From the NCBI GenBank assembly GCA_030849805.1, contig JASANZ010002219.1, positions 1-64,000 of the forward strand: a DNA stretch of 64,000 nt. The letters are read 5' to 3'. Under the pieces are notes generated by a model. The model saw nothing but the letters and a program-made list of their open reading frames with translations, had not been told where the DNA came from and searched no databases. Made by a program: the position numbers and the translations under genes. Below, piece by piece: positions 1 to 7,316 of the stretch (position 1 is its first letter; every line of letters begins with the position of its first letter). Source of the stretch: Sergeia podlipaevii. Lineage: Eukaryota; Euglenozoa; Kinetoplastea; Trypanosomatida; Trypanosomatidae.

Positions 1-239
1 ATGTAGCGCAGCGCGGCACGCAGGAAGTCCTTGGTCGAACTCAGGGAGGTGTGCAGGGAGAGCACCGCGTCGATGTTGAGAGGGGTCGTCACCTTCAGAT
101 GCAGTGGCCAGCTGCTGTGGTGGGGCAGCACAACAATGTCCGCCTCGGCCACACCATTCAGCCGCTGCATCTCCACGTACAGGTCCTTGTTCCTCACGCC
201 AAGCTCCGACGCGTTGGGGGCCTTGTGGCCTAGCCTCTC
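1..239 (-). CDS. Second open frame of the element, partial (possible reverse-transcriptase ORF)
   Basis: A minus-strand frame different from the recombinase frame is open from about 584 down to base 1, with no ATG inside the window. From about 239 downward it reads like real protein with GC-rich third positions. An internal stretch reads DLYVEMQRLNGVAEADIVVL. The frame overlaps the 3' end of the recombinase frame and continues past the window edge. In VIPER/TATE-type elements the frame next to the recombinase is usually reverse transcriptase/RNase H. I see no diagnostic polymerase motif in this short piece, so the function is a positional guess. Expression might need re-initiation or frameshifting. 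Confidence 0.4.
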
Positions 240-1099
240 CGCCGTCGGGGGGTCACGGTGTCGGCGCCGTCCAGCGCGATCGTGTCCGCTGCCGAGGCCG
301 CGACCGGTGGGAGGCCAAAGCCGAGGTAGCGCTCCAGCGTCTGCAGGTGCTTGTGACCGGCTAGCCGCATCAGTGTCGCCGAGGACGTGCCACCATTTGC
401 CAGCATGCGCAGCGCACCCTTCCGGACAGACGGCAGTGCGGACCCAGGCTCCTGCTCCCGCAGCGCGCTCCGGATCATCGTGCACAGATCCCCGCTCTGC
501 CGGAACACCACCTGCTTGCTCCGCCGCTGGGTCAGTAGCTTCGCAAGGGACGACGCATCCGTGCGTGACAGGTTTGAGCTGGCGTTATAAGTCCCACCCA
601 GCTTGGCACCCTTGCCACGACGCATCTTGACCACAAGCGGGTAGCGACCCTGCGCGTTGGGCTTGTCCGCCAACCGGATGTCCCGCCTCTGCAGCGTCGT
701 CACGTCCGACGCACGCACCGCAAGCACCCACATCAGCTGCAGCATCAGGGACGCCTCTGGGGACTTGCGCTCGAGCTCCGCACGCGCGCGCTCCACGTCC
801 ACCTCCCGCACCGGCTTCGTCGCGGCCACCCACTCCGGGAACTGACGCAGGTTCACGCCCTCCGTCTGGTTGGTGTACAGCGCAAGGTCGCGCAGGTCAC
901 CAGCCATCGCCGACAGACGCTTCGCGATGGTGGACCACTTCCAGTGCCGGGCCAGCGACTGGCGCTTCACTAGCTCCACCAAGGCCTGCGGTAGGTCGAA
1001 GGCAAGCAGCTCCTCCGGCATCGCACGCTGGTCCCGCAGGCACGCGATGTGCAGCCCTCGCATCGCTGAGGTGATCCCGTCCCACGCAAACTGACTCAC
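230..1099 (-). CDS. Tyrosine recombinase of a DIRS/TATE-like element
   Basis: This frame encodes a tyrosine-recombinase catalytic domain. Counting from the GTG at 1099, the box A arginine is R129 in LAVRASDV. The second box is SVRKGALRML, with R226 and R231. It is followed by LAGHKHL with H249 and LERYLGFG with the presumed nucleophile Y258. The usual His of HxxR is replaced by Lys, as seen in several eukaryotic recombinase families. The frame stays open to about 1171 without a good ATG. The first ATG is at 1063, so the gene is either 5'-truncated or read from upstream. The last residues are Arg-rich. Codon use is GC-rich, unlike most neighbours, which supports a mobile origin. Such enzymes integrate circular DNA intermediates. 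Confidence 0.7.
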   Translation of the reverse strand: MSQFAWDGITSAMRGLHIACLRDQRAMPEELLAFDLPQALVELVKRQSLARHWKWSTIAKRLSAMAGDLRDLALYTNQTEGVNLRQFPEWVAATKPVREVDVERARAELERKSPEASLMLQLMWVLAVRASDVTTLQRRDIRLADKPNAQGRYPLVVKMRRGKGAKLGGTYNASSNLSRTDASSLAKLLTQRRSKQVVFRQSGDLCTMIRSALREQEPGSALPSVRKGALRMLANGGTSSATLMRLAGHKHLQTLERYLGFGLPPVAASAADTIALDGADTVTPRRRRG

Positions 1100-1174
1100 G
1101 TGTGGTGGCCTCCCTGTGTGGATGAACCACGCTCGCGAGCAGCCGGCGAGGCCGAAACTCCGTCTGTCCTCCTA

Positions 1175-2360
1175 GTTTGACGTCGGGATGGCACCATTCT
1201 CAAGAACTCTATATCAGTTGTCACTATCGTTCTTCGCAGCGTTACCTTATAGTAAGGTTCTTTTACTTATTGAAGTGTAGTGTCACTATCTTCTTAGGTT
1301 TTCTCACTCACGCACCTGGAATATGCGTGCTATACCATGCCTGCGTATGGAAGTAGTGCCCACTTACAGTATCAGTGCTACACAGCTTGCTTTTGAAGCG
1401 GGCACCAAGCAGGAAGTGCCAGTGATGAGGAAACGTGAGAGACAGCTTTGATACCAGATGGGCAAACAATATTGATGAGCTCACTGCTGCAACTATTGTA
1501 GAAGAGATGGCCACTGTTAGTGTCCCTCTCACCATTCTTTGGTGTGGTGTGCCACCATGTCTATTGAATGTCAGCAGGTTTAGCAGTACTCCAAGCGCAA
1601 TGACCCCATCGGCTCTGGACCTGCCTCAAAGAGATGATCCTTCCCTGAGAGCCATGATTCTATAGACCTGTGGTGACGACAATGCAACTCACGTTTTCCA
1701 ATGGTATCCCGGTGTTCGGTGAAGTTGCTTACCTGATGCTTTGCAATGAGAGAGGCGTCCTTCTTCATTCAACACTGATATGTTCTGAGAGTGCGCTACA
1801 GAAGCTGAATAGAGCACTTTGTGAGGAAGGCTGTGAGCGCAGCAAAAGTGAGTCCTTTTGATAGCTGCAGCGGTAGCAAGTGCTCCTGTTGAGTGTTGCT
1901 TCAGTTGAAGCGTGCGCAGGAAGGCTCCATGAAAGCGCTTGCCATGTCATTCCTTCTGTCTGCTGCTTTCCTCAGTGGCACAGCAGCGTTGAAGACTCGC
2001 CTAGTGAATACACAATCCTTAGCGGTACACGCAGCTCGAGGATATAGTGGCCACCGCAGCTCTACCAGCCTGAATGAGTGTCACTGTTATAAGGCAACTA
2101 AGTAGCAATGCTACGCTGATCTTGCCTTTGAGAGTGCCTTCTCACAATCAACTTGGGATTCTTCATCAGCTTCATAATTGGGGGGCTGACGCCCCCCAAG
2201 CCCCCCTCAGAAAGGGAAGATCATGATGCTGAGAGAAAGGTGGTGGAGCTGTGCTTTGAGAGAAGTAGCCATGAACCTTCCAGGTTGCTCATGACGCAGA
2301 GAGAGGCAAAGCTTGACTGAGAGGCAAGTCGTGCCTGGCAAGAGAGGGTGAGGTACAGTC
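1175..2360. other. Non-coding stretch of unusual composition, possibly part of the element
   Basis: No convincing gene is seen here. The stretch has near-even base composition and lacks the homopolymer runs that mark other spacers, so it stands apart from them. It carries short direct repeats of tgtcactatc at 1219-1228 and 1281-1290, a small palindrome at 1244-1258 and a GC hairpin at 2180-2197. It may be untranslated sequence of the adjacent mobile element or an older decayed insertion. The short open frames in it have no recognisable domain. Confidence 0.4.
2180..2206. repeat. GC-only hairpin followed by a second C run
   Basis: Bases 2180-2186 (GGGGGGC) are the exact reverse complement of 2191-2197 (GCCCCCC), with a four-base TGAC loop. 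A second run of six C follows at 2201-2206 and could pair alternatively with the same G run. The structure is isolated in an otherwise moderate-GC stretch. It could be a terminal structure of a mobile element or a transcription or replication barrier. The function is not known. Confidence 0.6.
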
Positions 2361-3444
2361 GCAATTACCACATAGAGATTGGTTATTATTTTTCATTTCA
2401 TTTTCTGGCTTCGTTTCTTAACCTTCTCTCTATGTTTCGTTCATCGTTATTGTTCATGGTTCTCTAAAAAGTATGTTTCTATTCTTTGCGTTCATTATTT
2501 TTCCCCTTATACATTTGATTTCTTTTCCGCGTTCACACTATATTGGTCTCTTCGCCATCTTTTCCATAATATCTTGCTTTTCTTTTCATTTACTTACATC
2601 ACATACCTTTTCTGATAGATTTTCAACTCTACAGCGCTGATAAAGCTCCGCTTGCTCTGCAGTTTGTGTCTCATCATATGGCACGGTGATTAGTGAATCC
2701 TCAATGATGAGGGCAAGTCCCAAACCCTCCATCCACTTTTTTGTTGCTGAGAAGCGAGTAAGAGAAAAGTTGCTTGCAAACTCTACCCTTCCGCGATGGA
2801 TGGCTACTGCGCCAAAGGTATGGAGATGCTACATAACTCGGTGACAAACCAGGAGCATGGACTGATCGCTGAATGCGCCACGGGGATTCCACGCCGCGCT
2901 CGAAATTTGTGGGCACCATACTGAACACTGGCCAACAAATGCGAGAGCGTTGTGCATTTGAATTGATGTTCAGTTGTATGTTTGAATCTTTTTGGAGGTA
3001 AAACAAAACAGCGTGGGGGAAAAAAGTGTGATAGCGCACTGCATGTCGCAATGTACTAGAACCAGAGCTACGTGGCCATTAAAAAGGTAAACATTAAAAG
3101 AAAAAAATCATTGCTAGCCAAAAGCAGCTCAGTGCATGTAGTTGGCGCAAGCACTTTTAGCATAGTAGTAATGTCCATTGCCACTGCCCACTTAAGCTCT
3201 TTTATCAAATTAGCAACGTATCAGGCAAAGCCTACCATTAGCGATCGAGACAGGGAGAAACACATCACAGCACGTATTAATCGTCAACAAATCATTTATT
3301 TGGTGATGCGTCCCTCCCCCCCTCCCAGTACAGAGAAAAAAGTGAAATAGTGCGTGACTCCCATAATCATATCCTCCAGCAAACATAAAGGAAAAAAAAG
3401 AGACTATCCATCTGGTAACAACAGCGAGATAAACATCCCAAAGA
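2361..3444. other. A/T-rich spacer, probable 3' UTR of the START gene
   Basis: No supported gene. The sequence is T-rich on the plus strand from about 2385 to 2620 and otherwise of mixed composition. Part of it should be the 3' untranslated region of the START-domain gene that ends at 3445. Confidence 0.5.
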
Positions 3445-4632
3445 CTACGGTGTTGTCGACGTTGTCGCATGTAAAAGGTGGTCGTATACATGGCGCGACA
3501 TCATCGCTAATAGCTTTGATTGCGTCCACCGCGGCATAAATTTTGGAATTGTGACGTGATTTGCAGAAGTCATGATGAGCAACGTTCCATGCTGACCACG
3601 CTCTCCATTGTTGATAAGCTTCAAAGTTTCCTTAAAGGTGTGGTAGAGGTTGCGCGTGGAGTCAACGTTAACCATACTCCCCGAGAGTGCAAGCTTGTCA
3701 AATTGTAGAGGGGTAAGCTGATGCTCTGCATCCGCTATCGGAACGAGTACAAAATGTTGATAATTCACACCTACCTGCTCAGCGGGTGTTTCGCCTCTCT
3801 GTGCCTCCATCCAGCTACGTAGTGTGGGACTAAGATTTGCTAGTTGACCGAGGGACGCGGGGGAACCACTGTACAGGACGTCGTACATTGCCGCGGCGGG
3901 TGCGTAATCATTTTCACCTCCCCTTCCTGCTGCTCCTGAAGAAGGAGACTTAGTACTTTTGTAGCACGTTGAAATGCGTTGATAAAGAAACAGACGTTCT
4001 GATATTCCTGCCTTTGAAAGCCATTTGCTGCCTACCCGGTGGCAAAATATTCCATTATTGACCACCACAGGTGTAACATCAGGGGCAATATGGCAAGTAT
4101 CTCCCTCGCACCAGCGCACCTTCCCCGCAACCTGCTCGATGGGGCGCTTTACCTCATTAACAATGTCCTCTAATCCGTGAATCAACTGTTTATTGTCATC
4201 TCTGGAAGAACTATCTAACAGAAACTCCCGAAACACTCGATAATTCCCATCCCACCTTGGTCGCAATGTCAAATCGGTCATCAGCTCAAATACCTCAGTG
4301 GATGATGCACCGGGAAAAAAGCCGACAACACGTAAGAATGGCGCAGCAGTACCATCGTCAGGCGATACAAACTCCTCTTGTAGTCGCATAGTCTGTACGC
4401 AAGCCTTCTTTTGATCTGATCGTAATGAAAGTGTGTCAAAGTCTGTCGATTCAACCGACCATTGGCAGTGCTCATCCAGATACCGCATACATGACTTAAG
4501 GAGTGAATCTTCGCTACGCGGAGAGTCAAGAGAAAAATTCAATGGAATATCGGAACAGTATGCGGCGGAATGGGAGTAATGCGCACTTGTATATCCGCCA
4601 ATAAAGCTGGCTGCTAGCAGTCGCCAACTCAT
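3445..4632 (-). CDS. START-domain lipid-binding protein
   Basis: The 395-residue protein starts at the ATG at 4632; the frame is open upstream, but without an ATG. The segment TLRPRWDGNYRVFREFL (about residues 122-138) matches the conserved Trp-Asp region of StAR-related lipid-transfer (START) domains. The C-terminal part has the alternating strands expected of the fold. The N-terminus MSWRLLAASFIGGYTSA is hydrophobic and could be a signal peptide or anchor. START proteins bind a single lipid or sterol in a hydrophobic cavity; the ligand here is unknown. This is the last clear gene before the mobile element at the left edge. A second START protein lies at 25633-26721 but is not a close copy. 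Confidence 0.75.
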   Translation of the reverse strand: MSWRLLAASFIGGYTSAHYSHSAAYCSDIPLNFSLDSPRSEDSLLKSCMRYLDEHCQWSVESTDFDTLSLRSDQKKACVQTMRLQEEFVSPDDGTAAPFLRVVGFFPGASSTEVFELMTDLTLRPRWDGNYRVFREFLLDSSSRDDNKQLIHGLEDIVNEVKRPIEQVAGKVRWCEGDTCHIAPDVTPVVVNNGIFCHRVGSKWLSKAGISERLFLYQRISTCYKSTKSPSSGAAGRGGENDYAPAAAMYDVLYSGSPASLGQLANLSPTLRSWMEAQRGETPAEQVGVNYQHFVLVPIADAEHQLTPLQFDKLALSGSMVNVDSTRNLYHTFKETLKLINNGERGQHGTLLIMTSANHVTIPKFMPRWTQSKLLAMMSRHVYDHLLHATTSTTP

Positions 4633-4978
4633 TGCTAGTATTACGAACGAAAAAGAAACTATATAACTATGCAAGAGCCTTCAGCAAGACGCCACTTGGC
4701 AATAAAGTGAAAAGCAAAACGTAAAAGAATGAGGGATAAGCAAAATGACCAGAACCCTTTGGTAAATCCTATGTTTTTGCAGTAAGTAACATATATTATA
4801 AGATGGCACAGATTCTTTCCCTAAAAGGAAAAAAAAAAGCAGTCGGCGCAGTCAGCAATGTGAGTGTTATCTACAGTCAGTCACTCGTGGGTACAAACAA
4901 ACGTTGATCAATACTTTTATTTTAATTTCGTAATGACGAAAAAATTAATGAAACATGTTTACAGTTGTCTACAACGTT
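4633..4978. other. Spacer: eS19 3' UTR and START-gene 5' region
   Basis: No gene is seen. On the minus strand a T tract (4827-4838) ending in TTTTAG at 4821-4822 is a candidate spliced-leader acceptor for the START gene downstream. A closer AG just before the ATG is also possible. Confidence 0.5.
4821..4838 (-). promoter_or_regulatory. Candidate trans-splice acceptor for the START gene
   Basis: On the minus strand a pyrimidine tract of about 15 bases ends directly in AG, leaving a 5' UTR of about 190 bases before the ATG at 4632. Confidence 0.4.
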
Positions 4979-5467
4979 TTACTTCTTGCCGGCGAACTTG
5001 CGGATCTTGACCTGGAAGGCCAGAGAGTCGACAAACTTGCGGCCCTTCTTGGTGATGCGCTGACCCTGCTCCATACCGGGCTCGACGAGGCCGAGCTTGG
5101 TGAGAGACTTGCAGGACCAGTGGAGGAGACCCTTGGAGGCGCAAACGGTGTGCTCGGGGCGGCTACCGTTGTTCTTCTTGTTAGAGAAGTGCTTGCTCAG
5201 ACCACCGTAGCCAACGCCGGGGCGGAGGTAGATGGCACGGAGAACGGCGGCGGTACGGATGTAGTACCAGTCGAGGTTCTGGGGAGCGCGCTCGCGGCCG
5301 TGGGTGGTCTTCATGATCTCAGTGCAGGTGGGCACGAAGATCTTGCCCTCCTGCTTGAGGTGGCGGGCAGCGGTCTTGATCCAGCGCCAGGCGTTGACGT
5401 CCTTGAGGGTAGCACCCTTGCGCTTGCCAATGCGGCGGATCTTGTTGTTGCCAGCGGTAGCGACCAT
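4979..5467 (-). CDS. RPS19: 40S ribosomal protein eS19
   Basis: This 162-residue protein matches eukaryotic ribosomal protein S19 (eS19) over its whole length. Family segments seen are DWYYIRTAAVLRAIYLRPGVG, covering the conserved helix and basic loop, then GGLSKHFSNKKNNG and the terminal GRKFVDSLAFQV. The protein is a structural part of the small subunit head and is needed for late 18S rRNA processing in studied eukaryotes. It is basic and slightly longer than the roughly 145-residue animal form. The start is supported by a good splice acceptor 18-19 bases upstream of the ATG. Codon use is strongly GC-ending, as expected for a highly expressed gene. Confidence 0.96.
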   Translation of the reverse strand: MVATAGNNKIRRIGKRKGATLKDVNAWRWIKTAARHLKQEGKIFVPTCTEIMKTTHGRERAPQNLDWYYIRTAAVLRAIYLRPGVGYGGLSKHFSNKKNNGSRPEHTVCASKGLLHWSCKSLTKLGLVEPGMEQGQRITKKGRKFVDSLAFQVKIRKFAGKK

Positions 5468-5785
5468 TCTTGCGGTGTAGATGACCTGTTAAAATAAAAA
5501 CAAGGGTGAAAGGGAGAGAAAAAATAAAAGAGAAAAGGGAGAAAAAGGTCAATTTTTGGATGTAGCATAGACAACACACATGCAGCAAGTATATTTTTTT
5601 CTTTTAAATGCGCAGTAGCAGCACAATATTTTTTTTTAAGCAGTAGAACGTTTTTTTTTTTTTTTAAGAATGACGTGAGTAAAGACGAAAAAAAGCTTAC
5701 AAAAAAAGGAGATAGACTCACACACAACCTAAAAGAATAGAACCATCAAAGTAAGTAATGATAAAAATGTAGCAACAAACATATT
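5468..5785. other. Spacer with the eS19 splice acceptor
   Basis: The stretch holds the pyrimidine tract and acceptor for eS19 at its left end, and further minus-strand T runs near 5595-5605, 5628-5636 and 5650-5664. No gene is seen. Confidence 0.6.
5486..5547 (-). promoter_or_regulatory. Trans-splice acceptor and pyrimidine tract of eS19
   Basis: On the minus strand a long C/T-rich stretch ends in TTAACAG, with the AG at 5486-5487. The first AG after the tract would give a 5' UTR of about 18 bases before the ATG at 5467. This is the textbook arrangement of a kinetoplastid spliced-leader addition site. Confidence 0.75.
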
Positions 5786-6067
5786 TCAGTAAGAATTCGT
5801 TTCAAATATATCCTCCCGCTTCAAAACGCCATTGCCTTCATTGAATTGACGAGTAAAATCATCCTCTGAATTGAAGAAGGCCTCAATGGCATCACGGTCG
5901 CTTTGACCCAGTTCATCCTTTTCTCTGGGTATCTGTCGTGGTGATTGATGGTAACCACCACACGGGCCACAAGGGTGGCCAGTCAGCTCCGTATACCGTT
6001 CACGTAACGCCGACAGCTCCAGCAGCAAACGCTGACGGATAGCGTCCTCACGTGATGAAGAGATCAT
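5786..6067 (-). CDS. Small unknown protein, acidic C-terminal half
   Basis: A 93-residue frame starts with the ATG at 6067; an upstream extension has only a GTG. The first half is a predicted helix (EDAIRQRLLLELSALRERYTEL), followed by GHPCGPCGGY with a CxxC pair. The second half is acidic (DRDAIEAFFNSEDDFTRQF). I do not recognise the family. The protein-like composition and correct strand make it a plausible real gene, but its short length keeps confidence moderate. Confidence 0.55.
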   Translation of the reverse strand: MISSSREDAIRQRLLLELSALRERYTELTGHPCGPCGGYHQSPRQIPREKDELGQSDRDAIEAFFNSEDDFTRQFNEGNGVLKREDIFETNSY

Positions 6068-6380
6068 CACACTCAACAAAATAAAACTAGGTAGTGGGGT
6101 CACCTCTACGTGTAATTATGCTGATAGGCCGAAAGTTGATTTTTTTTTCCTATGATTTATGTTAAGAAAAGCAACAAAAGTGAAAAAAAAAGGCGTTATC
6201 TTATAGGAGTATGCCTGTTCAAACAGCCGTGGTCGGTAACGGATAGATGCAACACGCAGTCATCATCAAAGCAATTCTCATATGTGTATTTGTCTCGTAT
6301 ATGTATATAGCATACAGTGAATATGTAATTGTTGCCGTAAAAAAAAAAAAAAGAACAATGATAGAAATCTGATTTTGGGC
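6068..6380. other. Spacer, nothing recognised
   Basis: A/T-rich sequence with homopolymer runs. It should hold the 3' UTR of the unknown gene ending at 6381 and the 5' region of the small gene ending at 6067. Confidence 0.5.
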
Positions 6381-7316
6381 CTAACTTGTGAAAGAAATAG
6401 ACTTGTGTGGATACGCAAAACTGTACGCTTTGGCTGGGTCGTGTGTGCAAAGTGCGTTTGTAATAAAGATATCATTTCCCAGTGAATCCACTACATTAAG
6501 ACCTATTGCTCCGGTCAAAGTGGCGACACCAATTTTTGAGAAATCCTCGGGGGTGCCCCAAAGCGAACACCAACAACGACTGCAAACGCACTCAAGCCGA
6601 AGACGATCCTCAATACTAGAAGTGAATGGGAGATGTGTTGCCACATTTATTGGCGCATACTTGCGAAAAAATGAGAAGCTACGTGAGTCACGTGTGCTGG
6701 AGGAGCTTTTCTTTTGTAGCTCATCTAGGTTCACAACACGGCACATAATGCCTCTGTCATTCGTAATTGTTGGAGCAGCATCTTCGCTGTTAAATAAGCT
6801 GTCAAGCTCAGCGCGAGTGAGAGCATCCAAGTTATGACGGGCTGCATGTAGCGGGCGAACGCAAAACCACTCAACCTCCTGACGAGAGAGCCAAAATGGA
6901 AAAATGTATTTGTGGGTACTCGCAACATCTGAGAGGCGTTCAGTCTCATGCTGATGCACAGAGCATGAAACACCGCGGCACGAGAGGTGCGAAGCAAAAT
7001 CTACCTCAGGCAATGTGTCACCTCTGCGCATACTTACGCGGCAGTGCTCTCGAGTGGAAGTCAAACATGCACGAGACATCATGGGTGCACCAGCAATACG
7101 ACCACCGCCGTTGACTTCTGCAAAGGATATGTAAGAACAGTTGTCAAATGAACCGGGCAGCTCCGATGACGCCCAACTGCCGAGTTGCAGACGTTGTGAC
7201 ATTGAAAGACACTCAACAACGGCGGGCCCACTGCTCGACATCGAAGCCACCCTTCCTGCTATCCAGCTCGGTACTCGTCTGCCAAACGCATCAACAGCCA
7301 TGGGTGTGCAAGGCAT
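6381..7316 (-). CDS. Unknown protein with a C-terminal cysteine cluster
   Basis: This 311-residue protein starts with an ATG at 7316. I do not recognise the family. Visible features are an N-terminal half with scattered Cys, a segment YIFPFWLSRQEVEWFCV rich in aromatics, a Ser-rich stretch KKSSSSTRDSRSFSF and a tight cluster LECVCSRCWCSLW (CxCxxCxC) near residue 245. That cluster might bind metal. No signal peptide or membrane segment is obvious. It lies between the small acidic protein and the long spacer downstream of the RNA-binding protein. It is probably a trypanosomatid-specific conserved hypothetical, but that needs a search. Confidence 0.65.
   Translation of the reverse strand: MPCTPMAVDAFGRRVPSWIAGRVASMSSSGPAVVECLSMSQRLQLGSWASSELPGSFDNCSYISFAEVNGGGRIAGAPMMSRACLTSTREHCRVSMRRGDTLPEVDFASHLSCRGVSCSVHQHETERLSDVASTHKYIFPFWLSRQEVEWFCVRPLHAARHNLDALTRAELDSLFNSEDAAPTITNDRGIMCRVVNLDELQKKSSSSTRDSRSFSFFRKYAPINVATHLPFTSSIEDRLRLECVCSRCWCSLWGTPEDFSKIGVATLTGAIGLNVVDSLGNDIFITNALCTHDPAKAYSFAYPHKSISFTS

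Larger units (their letters stand above)
1..1200 (-). mobile_element. TATE/VIPER-like tyrosine-recombinase element, partial
   Basis: The segment contains a tyrosine-recombinase frame followed by a second open frame that leaves the window at base 1. Its base composition is clearly more GC-rich than the rest of the window, and it lacks the poly(A)/poly(T) runs that fill the normal spacers here. In trypanosomatids, tyrosine-recombinase elements of the DIRS-like VIPER and TATE groups carry a recombinase next to a reverse-transcriptase region, so this is the best family match. The boundaries are not defined. The right limit was set where the recombinase frame ends, and the element may extend to about 2360. 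Assignment to TATE rather than VIPER is inference. Confidence 0.6.

Noticed and set aside
31..630. 199-codon plus-strand frame over the recombinase
   Set aside because: Antisense shadow of the GC-rich recombinase gene, Pro/Arg/Ser-rich with no domain.
585..833. 82-codon minus-strand frame inside the recombinase
   Set aside because: Gly/Ala/Arg-rich alternative reading of the same GC-rich DNA.
1435..2105. Several 60-76 codon frames right of the element
   Set aside because: No recognisable domain, frames on both strands, no consistent start; treated as non-coding.
2701..3051. 116-codon minus-strand frame
   Set aside because: Starts at a non-ATG codon and has no protein-like pattern or neighbour support.
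4955..5497. 180-codon plus-strand frame
   Set aside because: Exact antisense of eS19; its Leu/Val/Gly/Ala-rich reading is the complement of GC-ending codons.
6388..6837. 149-codon plus-strand frame
   Set aside because: Antisense of the Cys-cluster protein; the opposite strand has the longer frame and all neighbours.
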